NCBI GenBank assembly: GCA_028870845.1
Contig: JAGWOR010000022.1
Coordinates: 1-43,268 of the forward strand
Direction: 5' to 3'
DNA: 43,268 bases
Source: Gammaproteobacteria bacterium
GTDB taxonomy: Bacteria > Pseudomonadota > Gammaproteobacteria > Natronospirales > REEB76
A program made the position numbers and the translations under genes. Of the stretch, positions 1 to 6,951 are shown piece after piece. Under the pieces are notes generated by a model that saw nothing but the letters and a program-made list of their open reading frames with translations, did no database searches and was not told the DNA's origin. The number at the start of each line of letters is the position of its first letter. Position 1 is the stretch's first letter.

Positions 1-582
1 ACCGCCGCCGGTGGGGTCCGACACTGCAGCGAATACAGTCATTGGTATGGCCTGATCAACGCTTATCGCATTTATAACACCCGGGAGCGCAATATTATTG
101 ACTTGGGACCAGCTGGAACCACCGTTGGTGGTTTTTAAAATGCTGTCAACATCAACCACATACACTACTTCCGGATTGGATGGATCGATGGCGAGGGACA
201 TTAAACCATCTAAATTTTGCACCCCATTATTCTCAATCTGCCAGGTACTGCCCCCATCGCTACTCTTGTAAATGCCGAAACCGCCCGCTACGGCATACGC
301 AATTTGGTTGTCACTGGGGGCGAACGCCACAGCTGCTGGCTGAATGACCTCAAGCACGTTTTGCCATTGCGCATCAGCTGCAGTCTCGCGGAAAATGCCG
401 ACAGGAGTGGCAATCAGGTAGGTTCCATCGACCCCGGGCTGGGATGCGACGGCCTGCACCGGGCCGCCCAGGGACGGCGAGGGTAGCTGCGTCCAGAAGT
501 TGGCGGCGTTGGCCCCCATGGATACACACGCCAAGATCAAACACAGAAACAATGTGGATCTGAAACGCGCTGACATCTTCAT
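1..582 (-). CDS. Exported Asp-box (BNR/YCF48-like) repeat protein, 3' end cut by window edge
   Basis: The minus strand is open from an ATG at 582 to the window edge (194 codons, no stop). The first ~27 residues look like a signal peptide: basic start, hydrophobic core LFLCLILACV, small residues, then ANA-A. Two Asp-box motifs (S/T-x-D/N-x-G-x-x-W) follow, SSDGGSTW at residues 107-114 and TTNGGSSW at 151-158, each preceded by a predicted beta-strand (GIYK, SILK). Such motifs mark beta-propeller proteins of the sortilin/BNR/YCF48 type, so this is probably a secreted or periplasmic beta-propeller. A purine-rich Shine-Dalgarno (GGGGGAT) lies just upstream of the ATG. The rest of the propeller lies outside the window, and the ligand or substrate cannot be told. 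Confidence 0.8.
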   Translation of the reverse strand, partial: MKMSARFRSTLFLCLILACVSMGANAANFWTQLPSPSLGGPVQAVASQPGVDGTYLIATPVGIFRETAADAQWQNVLEVIQPAAVAFAPSDNQIAYAVAGGFGIYKSSDGGSTWQIENNGVQNLDGLMSLAIDPSNPEVVYVVDVDSILKTTNGGSSWSQVNNIALPGVINAISVDQAIPMTVFAAVSDPTGGG

Positions 583-702
583 AAGTGATCCCCCTGCCCC
601 CGTTATGCACCAGGCCGCAATACGCTTATTCCGAACAATACGAAAACATTGCACTAGCCTCGCTAAGCATTTATTGAATTATAGTATCCAGGTAACACAA
701 CT

Positions 703-1368
703 ATGCATGGAAACCGCATGCACCAAGACACTGCCGACCCCGATGAATTCAACCCGGACGAATGGCTCAACACCCTGACCCATTTCCTGGGCTTGCTGCT
801 GGCGGTGGGCGGCGTGCCGGTACTGATTACCTTGGCGGCGCTGCTGGGCACAGGCCGCGAAGTGGCCACTTTCAGTATCTTCGGCGCGGCGCTGATCTTC
901 ACCTACATGAGTTCCACCCTCTATCACTACCTGCAGCCGGGTGTGCTCAAGCGCATCATGCGCCTGGTGGATCATTTATCCATTTATCTGTTGATTGCCG
1001 GCACCTATACCCCGTTCCTGCTGGTGGGCCTGAAGGGCGCATGGGGCTGGAGCCTGTTTGGCGTTTTGTGGGGACTCGCGGCGTTTGGAATACTTGCGAA
1101 GCTGGGTTTTCGCCACCGTTTCGATTTGCTTTCAACCGTGGCGTATGTATTGATGGGCTGGGTCGGGCTGGTCGCGATCGTGCCCCTGGTGCACGACCTG
1201 CCCACGCCTTCCTTGGTGCTGGTACTGGCCGGTGGCGTGTCCTATACCGTCGGCGCGGTGTTTTACGCTCTGGACAAGTTGCGCTTCAACCACGCCATCT
1301 GGCACCTGTTCTGCCTGGGCGGCAGTGTGCTGCAATTCATCGGTGTGTTTTTTCTCCTGGGGCGGTAA
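703..1368 (+). CDS. Hemolysin III / TrhA family (PAQR-like) membrane protein
   Basis: A 221-aa integral membrane protein with about seven hydrophobic segments, the usual size and topology of the hemolysin III/YqfA/TrhA branch of the PAQR superfamily. Family signatures are visible: SSTLYHY at residues 70-76 (His75), VDHLSIYLLIAGTYTPF at 89-105, and FNHAIWHLF near 196-203 with two histidines (197, 201). His75 and the C-terminal pair are the expected metal ligands. Bacterial members are linked to membrane fatty-acid or lipid homeostasis; despite the name, a toxin role is not established. The start may be the ATG at 703 or the in-frame ATG at 718, which has GGAAA just upstream. It converges on the next gene with a 12-bp gap. 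Confidence 0.92.
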   Translation: MHGNRMHQDTADPDEFNPDEWLNTLTHFLGLLLAVGGVPVLITLAALLGTGREVATFSIFGAALIFTYMSSTLYHYLQPGVLKRIMRLVDHLSIYLLIAGTYTPFLLVGLKGAWGWSLFGVLWGLAAFGILAKLGFRHRFDLLSTVAYVLMGWVGLVAIVPLVHDLPTPSLVLVLAGGVSYTVGAVFYALDKLRFNHAIWHLFCLGGSVLQFIGVFFLLGR

Positions 1369-1380
1369 GCGTCGTAATTT

Positions 1381-1938
1381 TCACTGGGAATCCGGCGGCG
1401 AAATCTGCCGCACCGCCACCGAATCCATAAGTCCCTTCACCCGCAGATAATAGGCATTGACCAAACCCTTGCTGATGGTGACTTGCGGATGCTGGATAGC
1501 GGCGATGCTCATGACGCTTTCATCGATCTGCTGCCAGGTCTGGCCGTTGTCCAGCTTGAAAATGGTGCCGCCGGACCAGCCGGTGAAGGTGCCGCGGATG
1601 CGGCTGGTGATCACATCATTGGAATTCCCGGACTTTTGACCGCTGCCGGCTGCAGCCGCCGGTTTTCCTGCTGCAATCGTAGCAGCGGTTTTTGGGGAAG
1701 TTTGCGCCGCGCCTTTGGCGCAATCCATGGGGTGCTGGCTTTGATATTTGGCAAACCACGCGCTCAAGGCTTTGATTTGGGCGTCCGATAGTTTGTCCAG
1801 TCCGGTCGCCCGGTAATCGGCAACCGACATGGATTTCAGCAGATCAAATTGTGAAGTGTTATCAGTAGCAGCAGAAGTCATACTCCACGGTACAACCAAA
1901 AGCACTGTAATCAGAACAATACGGCGTGTGTATTTCAT
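1381..1938 (-). CDS. Small exported protein with an SH3-like C-terminal module
   Basis: A 185-aa protein. I chose the ATG at 1938 because it has an AAGGTG ribosome site and opens a clear signal peptide (MKYTRR, hydrophobic IVLITVLLVV, cleavage near SAA-T, residue ~24). The mature protein has a short helical segment with the phrase YRATGLDKLSDAQIKAL (42-58), a low-complexity Ala/Gly/Lys linker (~75-105), and a C-terminal beta-rich block (~112-178) with FTGWSGGTIFKLDNGQTWQQ. I recall this two-part arrangement from uncharacterised exported proteins of proteobacteria, but no activity is known to me. The longer reading frame upstream of 1938 runs antisense through ppk and is not credible. It is divergent from ppk. 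Confidence 0.8.
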   Translation of the reverse strand: MKYTRRIVLITVLLVVPWSMTSAATDNTSQFDLLKSMSVADYRATGLDKLSDAQIKALSAWFAKYQSQHPMDCAKGAAQTSPKTAATIAAGKPAAAAGSGQKSGNSNDVITSRIRGTFTGWSGGTIFKLDNGQTWQQIDESVMSIAAIQHPQVTISKGLVNAYYLRVKGLMDSVAVRQISPPDSQ

Positions 1939-2068
1939 GATGACACCTTGTTTCGATAAACACCGCGAATACATGTCGCCCATGTGGGGCACGCGGATTG
2001 TAGCGCGATCAAGCCTCTGGAGCGCATGCATACTGCGGATATGGATGTGATGTTGCAAAACGTCTATA

Positions 2069-2097
2069 TTGTCACGGCTCTGAAATAAAACAGTCTT
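2069..2097 (+). promoter_or_regulatory. Possible degenerate PhoB box upstream of ppk
   Basis: Three heptamers, TTGTCAC (2069), CTGAAAT (2080) and CAGTCTT (2091), lie at an exact 11-bp pitch with 4-bp spacers. Each matches the Pho-box half-site CTGTCAT at 5 of 7 positions. PhoB control of ppk is known in other bacteria. Against it, the site ends only 13 bp before the ppk start codon, which is close for an activator site, and each half-site is imperfect. No better promoter is obvious in this interval. Confidence 0.25.
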
Positions 2098-2110
2098 ACT
2101 GTTCAAGCGC

Positions 2111-4189
2111 ATGGACACCACTGATCTCAAGCGGCCGGAACTGTACATCAATCGCGAATTGAGCGTGCTGGCCTTCAACCAGCGGGTGCTGGATCTGGCC
2201 AAGGATGCTTCCATACCGTTGCTGGAGCGCCTGCGGTTTTTGTGCATATCCAGCCTTAACCTGGACGAATTTTTCGAGATCCGCGTGGCCGGCTTGCAGC
2301 AGCGTCTGGAACTGACATCGGCACCGCTGTCACCGGATGACATGACCGTGAGTGAAACTCTGCGCGCCATCCGCCAGCAGGCCATGGAACTCGTGACCGA
2401 CCAGTACCAGGTGCTAAATGACATGCTGTTGCCGGCATTGGCCAACGAACGTATCTATATCGTGCGCCGCGACCGTTGGAGCAATGCCCAGGAATCCTGG
2501 ATCCGGCGCTACTTCAACGACGAATTACTGGCAATCCTGAGTCCGCTGGGCCTGGATCCTGCGCATCCGTTCCCGCGCATCCTCAACAAGAGCCTGAATT
2601 TCATCGTGCCATTGCAGGGAAAAGATGCCTTTGGCCGGCACAGCGGCATGGCCATCGTGCAGGCACCGCGTTCCCTGCCGCGCGTCATCCAGGTGCCGGC
2701 CAGCGACCCGCGCAACAACGAATTTGTGCTGCTGTCATCCGTCATCCATGCTTACGTGGATGAATTGTTCCCTGGTATGAAGGTCATGGGCTGCTATCAA
2801 TTCCGCGTTACCCGCAACAGCGACCTGTACGTTGACGAGGAAGAAGTGGAAGACATCTTGCGGGCGGTGCAGGGCGAACTGGCTTCACGCCGCTATGGCG
2901 ACGCGGTCCGCCTGGAAGTCGCTTCGGAGTGTCCGGATGAAACCCTCATGTTCCTGCAAAAGCAGTTCGAATTAGGCAACGACGATGTGTACGCGGTTCG
3001 CGGTCCGGTGAATCTGAACCGTCTGGAACAAGTGTACGGCCTGGTGACCAACCGCCCGGAATTAAAGTTTCCGGTATTTGTGCCGCACCTTCCCAAGGCC
3101 GTGACCAAAAGCAGCGACCTGTTCGAAACTCTGCGCAACACCGACGTCCTGCTGAATCATCCGTATGACTCATTCATGCCGGTGCTGGACTTTGTACGCC
3201 AGGCGGCCGCCGACCCCAAAGTATTGGCCATCAAACAGACCCTGTACCGCACCGGACCGGATTCCAATGTGGTGGATGCGCTGGTAGCAGCGGCCCAAGC
3301 CGGCAAGGAAGTCAGCGTGGTCATTGAACTGCGGGCAAGATTCGACGAGGCCGACAACATCGCGCTGGCAACCAAGCTGCAGGAAGCCGGTGCCCACGTC
3401 GTATATGGCATCGTCGGTTACAAAACTCACGCCAAAATGATTCTGGTGGTACGCCGCGAGGGCCGCAGTCTGCGCCGCTACGTGCATCTCGGGACCGGCA
3501 ACTACCATATGCGCACTTCGACCGCGTACACCGACTACAGCCTCATGACCAGCAATGCGGAGATCGGCGAGGACGTGAACCGCATCTTTCTGCAGCTCAC
3601 CAGCCTCGGAAAAGTCATGAAGCTGCACAAGCTTAAGCAGTCGCCGTTTACCTTGTACAGCAGCATGCTGGAGTGCATTGACGATGAAGCCCGGCATGCC
3701 CTGGCGGGCAAACGCGCGCACATCATCGTCAAGGTGAATGCGCTCACCGAGCCCGGCATTATTCAGGCATTATACAAAGCGTCCATGGCCGGCGTACGCA
3801 TCGATCTGATCGTGCGCGGTATCTGCTGCCTGCGGCCGGGTATCGCGGGTATCTCCAAGAATATTCACGTGCGTTCCATCGTCGGCCGTTTCCTGGAACA
3901 CAGCCGCGTGTTTTACTTCCACAACAACGGCAAAAAGGAAGTGTACTGCTCGAGCGCCGACTGGATGGAGCGCAATTTTTTCCGGCGTGTGGAAGTCTGC
4001 TTCCCGATACTGCAGAAAAAACACCGCGACCGTGTCATCAAGGATCTGAAAAAATACCTCAAGGACAACACCCGTGCCTGGGTGCTGCAGCCGGACGGTC
4101 GCTACCGCCGGCTCAAGCCGCGCAAGAAAGGCGCCATTCAGGCACAGCAAGCGCTGCTGGAACAATACAGCGACCGCATTCCCAGCTAG
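2111..4189 (+). CDS. ppk: Polyphosphate kinase 1
   Basis: PPK1 reversibly transfers the gamma-phosphate of ATP onto inorganic polyphosphate. The 692-aa length is typical. The N-terminal domain begins with LYINRELSVLAFNQRVL, close to the E. coli start. The two phospholipase-D-like C-terminal domains carry the key histidines: His440 in YKTHAKM (equivalent to the autophosphorylated E. coli His435) and His597 in LEHSRVF (equivalent to His592). The C-terminus is basic (RRLKPRKKG). The start codon has no clear Shine-Dalgarno, but an upstream in-frame stop at 2081 and the absence of alternative starts make the ATG at 2111 the only reasonable choice. It converges on ppx with one base between the stop codons. 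Confidence 0.98.
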   Translation: MDTTDLKRPELYINRELSVLAFNQRVLDLAKDASIPLLERLRFLCISSLNLDEFFEIRVAGLQQRLELTSAPLSPDDMTVSETLRAIRQQAMELVTDQYQVLNDMLLPALANERIYIVRRDRWSNAQESWIRRYFNDELLAILSPLGLDPAHPFPRILNKSLNFIVPLQGKDAFGRHSGMAIVQAPRSLPRVIQVPASDPRNNEFVLLSSVIHAYVDELFPGMKVMGCYQFRVTRNSDLYVDEEEVEDILRAVQGELASRRYGDAVRLEVASECPDETLMFLQKQFELGNDDVYAVRGPVNLNRLEQVYGLVTNRPELKFPVFVPHLPKAVTKSSDLFETLRNTDVLLNHPYDSFMPVLDFVRQAAADPKVLAIKQTLYRTGPDSNVVDALVAAAQAGKEVSVVIELRARFDEADNIALATKLQEAGAHVVYGIVGYKTHAKMILVVRREGRSLRRYVHLGTGNYHMRTSTAYTDYSLMTSNAEIGEDVNRIFLQLTSLGKVMKLHKLKQSPFTLYSSMLECIDDEARHALAGKRAHIIVKVNALTEPGIIQALYKASMAGVRIDLIVRGICCLRPGIAGISKNIHVRSIVGRFLEHSRVFYFHNNGKKEVYCSSADWMERNFFRRVEVCFPILQKKHRDRVIKDLKKYLKDNTRAWVLQPDGRYRRLKPRKKGAIQAQQALLEQYSDRIPS

Positions 4190-4190
4190 T

Positions 4191-5699
4191 TCATGTCAGC
4201 GACAGGCGCGTGCCGCTGGCGCGGAGCAATTGCTTTTCCTCGATGATGTCAGCGTAGGTGAGCGGGTATTTTTCGATCCAGCCGCGTGCGATCTTCACCT
4301 GCAGGAATGAGCCGCGCGCACGGGCTCGCAGTTTAGGCACGTTGCGGTCATCGCGGCCACGATGCAGCAGCACTGCAAGACGCAGGATCACGGCCAGACG
4401 CTGCAGCCTCAATTGCCATTTCTTATCCAGCGCCTCCAGCACACCCATGGCAAACTTGCGCCGATGCAGACGCACCAGCGCCGCCAGCAGAATCTGTTCC
4501 TGGCGTGAAAATCCCGCCATGTCGGTGTTTGCCACGATATATGCGCCGTGCTTGTGATACCCGCTATGCGCCACCGCCAGCCCGCATTCATGCAGCCATG
4601 CGGCCCAACTCAGCAATCGCCGGCAGTCATTGTCCAGCCGCCAGACCCTGGATACGGCGTTGAAAATCTGCATGGCGGTGCTTTCGACACGCTTCACCTG
4701 GTGGATATCCACCGCATAGCGCATGGCCAAATGCTCTACGGAATCAGCCCTGGCATCCTGACCCTTCAACCGGCCGGCCAGGTCCTGGATCACGCCTTCG
4801 CGCAGCGCCCGGCTTGAAACCTGCATGTTGCGCAGACCCAGGGCCTCGAATACCGCAGTCAGCACCACCAGGCCGCCGGCAAAAATCGGTATGCGTTCCT
4901 CGCCCAGGCCCGGAAGACTGGAATGTTCGAGCCGGTGTTCATCGATCAGATGCTGCGCCAGACGTTGCAGGCACTCCAAGCTGATGCCCTGTTGCTGCCA
5001 GCCTAGTGTGTGACATACGTTTTCAATGCCGCGGATGCTGCCGGACGAACCGATGGCACGCTGCCAGCCCTGACGCCGCAATTCCGCCTGCACCGGCTCC
5101 AACTGCTGGCGTGCGTACAACAGAGCGTCACGGAACTTGCGGCGAGTCACCACCGGTTTGGGAAAAAACATATCAGTGAGGCTGACACAGCCCATGAACA
5201 GGCTTTCCATCAGGTGCGGCTGGCTGCCGCGTCCGATGATGAGCTCGGTGCTGCCGCCGCCGATGTCCACCACCAAGCGGCGTTCTTGGTCTGCCGGCAA
5301 CACACTGGTGACCCCCTGGTAAATGAGACGCGCTTCTTCGACTCCGGAGATGATCTCAATGGGATGGCCGAGGGCGGCCTCCGCGCGTCGCAGGAATTCC
5401 TCGGCATTGCGTGCCTTGCGCAGGGTATTGGTGCCCACCGCACGCACCTGCCCTGCGTTCAGGGTCTGCAGGCGCTGGCCAAAACGCCGCAGGCAGCTCA
5501 AGGCACGGCGAGCGGCCAGTGCCGTTATGCGCCCCTGGGCATCCAGCCCGGATCCGAACCGCAACATTTCCCGCAGCCGGTCTATGACCCTGATTTCAGA
5601 ACCCTGCAGTTCCGCGACCATAAGATGGAAGCTGTTGGAACCGAGATCTACAGCCGCAACCAGCGGATAGCTGGAGGACTTCAAGGGACCGGTATTCAT
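4191..5699 (-). CDS. ppx: Exopolyphosphatase / guanosine pentaphosphate phosphohydrolase
   Basis: Ppx removes terminal phosphates from polyphosphate; relatives also convert pppGpp to ppGpp. The protein has the ASKHA fold motifs VAAVDLGSNSFHLMVAE near the N-terminus, ISGVEEARLIYQGV, and the glycine-rich phosphate loop VVDIGGGSTELIIG. It continues into a C-terminal HD-like helical domain (HECGLAVAHSGYHKHGAYI). The ~500-aa length matches the family. An upstream in-frame ATG at 5744 would add 15 residues, but it has no ribosome site. The ATG at 5699 is preceded by AGGGCAGG and is preferred (502 aa). Its neighbour ppk performs the opposing reaction and is encoded convergently, as I recall for Pseudomonas. 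Confidence 0.97.
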   Translation of the reverse strand: MNTGPLKSSSYPLVAAVDLGSNSFHLMVAELQGSEIRVIDRLREMLRFGSGLDAQGRITALAARRALSCLRRFGQRLQTLNAGQVRAVGTNTLRKARNAEEFLRRAEAALGHPIEIISGVEEARLIYQGVTSVLPADQERRLVVDIGGGSTELIIGRGSQPHLMESLFMGCVSLTDMFFPKPVVTRRKFRDALLYARQQLEPVQAELRRQGWQRAIGSSGSIRGIENVCHTLGWQQQGISLECLQRLAQHLIDEHRLEHSSLPGLGEERIPIFAGGLVVLTAVFEALGLRNMQVSSRALREGVIQDLAGRLKGQDARADSVEHLAMRYAVDIHQVKRVESTAMQIFNAVSRVWRLDNDCRRLLSWAAWLHECGLAVAHSGYHKHGAYIVANTDMAGFSRQEQILLAALVRLHRRKFAMGVLEALDKKWQLRLQRLAVILRLAVLLHRGRDDRNVPKLRARARGSFLQVKIARGWIEKYPLTYADIIEEKQLLRASGTRLSLT

Positions 5700-5788
5700 T
5701 GGGGCCTGCCCTGACTGGTCATTATGTGAAGCTGAATATGACATTTACATTGCAATCAGATTAAAAGTCGCGGGCCGCGTTTTCCAGT

Positions 5789-5801
5789 CACACCAAGTGT
5801 G
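5789..5801. promoter_or_regulatory. Inverted repeat touching a possible -35 element
   Basis: CACAC-CAA-GTGTG is a perfect 5-bp inverted repeat that abuts TTGACC (5802-5807), a good -35 hexamer for the plus strand. The best -10 match downstream (TGATAC, 5827-5832) is weak and widely spaced. It could be an operator for the downstream zinc-ribbon gene or for divergent ppx. The evidence is pattern only. Confidence 0.2.
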
Positions 5802-5877
5802 TTTGACCAGAGTATGCTTTCAGGCCTGATACGCAAGCAGTAAAACACCCAGCGTCGGGTTTGGGAGACAACAGATT

Positions 5878-6141
5878 ATGAACGTTCAGAAATTGGAGCA
5901 AGTGGATTTACCCGATCCAAGAACCACCACGGTATTTGAAATGTCCGGCATCCCGGGGATAAGCGGCAAAGGCGGTATTTCGTATACCTGCCCCTCCTGC
6001 CAATCCGTATTGCTTGAAAACGTTTCGGCTTCATACATGGCGCGCATCGTGTTCCGATGCCCCGCCTGTGGAAAATTGTCACGCATGCAGACGCGCAAAT
6101 CACCACCAATGCATGTGCCCAGCAGCATGCAAACGCAATAA
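5878..6141 (+). CDS. Small zinc-ribbon protein of unknown function
   Basis: An 87-aa protein with two CPxC knuckles, YTCPSCQSVLL (residues ~38-48) and FRCPACGKLSRM (~59-70), separated by about 20 residues. This is the usual layout of a four-cysteine zinc ribbon. The N-terminal ~35 residues and the C-terminal ~15 have no recognisable feature and are probably flexible. A ribosome site (GGGAGA) lies 9-10 bp before the ATG. It stands alone, divergent from ppx and convergent with the terminator of the next gene. Small zinc ribbons often act as nucleic-acid- or protein-binding adaptors, but nothing here identifies the partner. Confidence 0.8.
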   Translation: MNVQKLEQVDLPDPRTTTVFEMSGIPGISGKGGISYTCPSCQSVLLENVSASYMARIVFRCPACGKLSRMQTRKSPPMHVPSSMQTQ

Positions 6142-6264
6142 CTCGACTTTCAATATCCGCAAAGGGTGAATATACATCTACACTGCAGATTTTGCTGCGC
6201 CGGCGTGAACGTGTCATAAAACAGCGCTAGCGTTCACTGACCCACATTCAAAAATTTCAGCAAT

Positions 6265-6288
6265 AAAAAAACCCCGCGTTGCGCGGGG
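6265..6288 (-). terminator. Intrinsic terminator (minus strand)
   Basis: Read on the minus strand this is CCCCGCG-CAA-CGCGGGG followed by seven T residues, a strong Rho-independent terminator. It lies about 60 bp past the stop codon of the minus-strand gene ending at 6350 and is the best terminator in the first 39 kb. Confidence 0.88.
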
Positions 6289-6349
6289 TAGGTTGGGGCG
6301 GGGAACAGGGTACGCGGCTTTGACACGCCGTCAAAATTACAATTTCAGT

Positions 6350-6805
6350 CTAGACCGCCTGTGCGACATGTAGATGATAATTTTGTGAATCATTTATGCA
6401 TTGTTCCATGAGCTGCGCATCAAACGCCGAGAGTATTTCGGTTTCAATTTCATGCATTTGCTGCAGGTCGCTTGAATAACGGGCCACGAACCAGTCACGT
6501 ACGTCATCTTCATCCAGCCATAAAGTATGCGCATTGCTGCCATGATCCACGACATATACGGCGGCACGGCGGCCATTGATGCAACCGAATTGCGCCTGGC
6601 TTACTGCCGGTGCCTGATGATTCTGCAGATGCAAAAGCAATTCATTGCACAATGCCTCATTAAAACGGAAAGCTGTAGCATCTGTGCCCATAGAGATGTC
6701 GGGAGTACGGCCGGGCAGCTGGTTCATCGGGCGCGCCTGTAGTATCGGATGCCTGTTTTGAAGTGAAATTAGCGTGGGCGTGTGACGCCAAGATGAAACG
6801 TGCAT
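6350..6805 (-). CDS. Uncharacterised 112-151-aa protein
   Basis: I do not recognise this protein. The frame is open for 151 aa. Plausible starts are the ATGs at 6805, 6727 (MNQLPG, 125 aa) and 6691 (MGTDATAF, 113 aa); none has a convincing ribosome site. The body is soluble and acidic: a helix (FNEALCNELLLHLQNH), a beta-strand-like stretch (RRAAVYVVDHG), an acidic segment (LWLDEDDVRDWFVARY) and a helical C-terminus. There is no signal peptide or membrane segment after residue 27. That the frame is a real gene is supported by the strong intrinsic terminator directly downstream. It is divergent from the acylase gene. Confidence 0.62.
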   Translation of the reverse strand: MHVSSWRHTPTLISLQNRHPILQARPMNQLPGRTPDISMGTDATAFRFNEALCNELLLHLQNHQAPAVSQAQFGCINGRRAAVYVVDHGSNAHTLWLDEDDVRDWFVARYSSDLQQMHEIETEILSAFDAQLMEQCINDSQNYHLHVAQAV

Positions 6806-6851
6806 GACAGTTGCATGTCGGGCCAGGGCCCGGACCCTGCCAGTGTATGTC

Positions 6852-6857
6852 TATAAT
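6852..6857 (+). promoter_or_regulatory. Candidate -10 element for the acylase gene
   Basis: A perfect TATAAT lies 94 bp before the acylase start codon, on the coding strand and in the gap between divergent genes. No good -35 hexamer is found at 16-18 bp spacing, so an activator would probably be needed. The predicted leader contains a 6-bp stem (GCTGAG 6898-6903 with CTCAGC 6913-6918). Confidence 0.4.
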
Positions 6858-6951
6858 GGGACGTCTGGGTCCGTAATCTCGGCACCAGCATCCGGGAGCT
6901 GAGATTGACGGCCTCAGCCTGCAAGCCATCCATGGTTCAAGGGGCACGCAA

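Noticed and set aside
703-1368. Hemolysin toxin
   Set aside because: The hemolysin III name is historical; sequence features fit a TrhA/PAQR membrane homeostasis protein and there is no toxin context.
1939-2445. N-terminal extension of the small exported protein
   Set aside because: The extension is antisense to ppk, while an internal ATG at 1938 has a ribosome site and a signal peptide.
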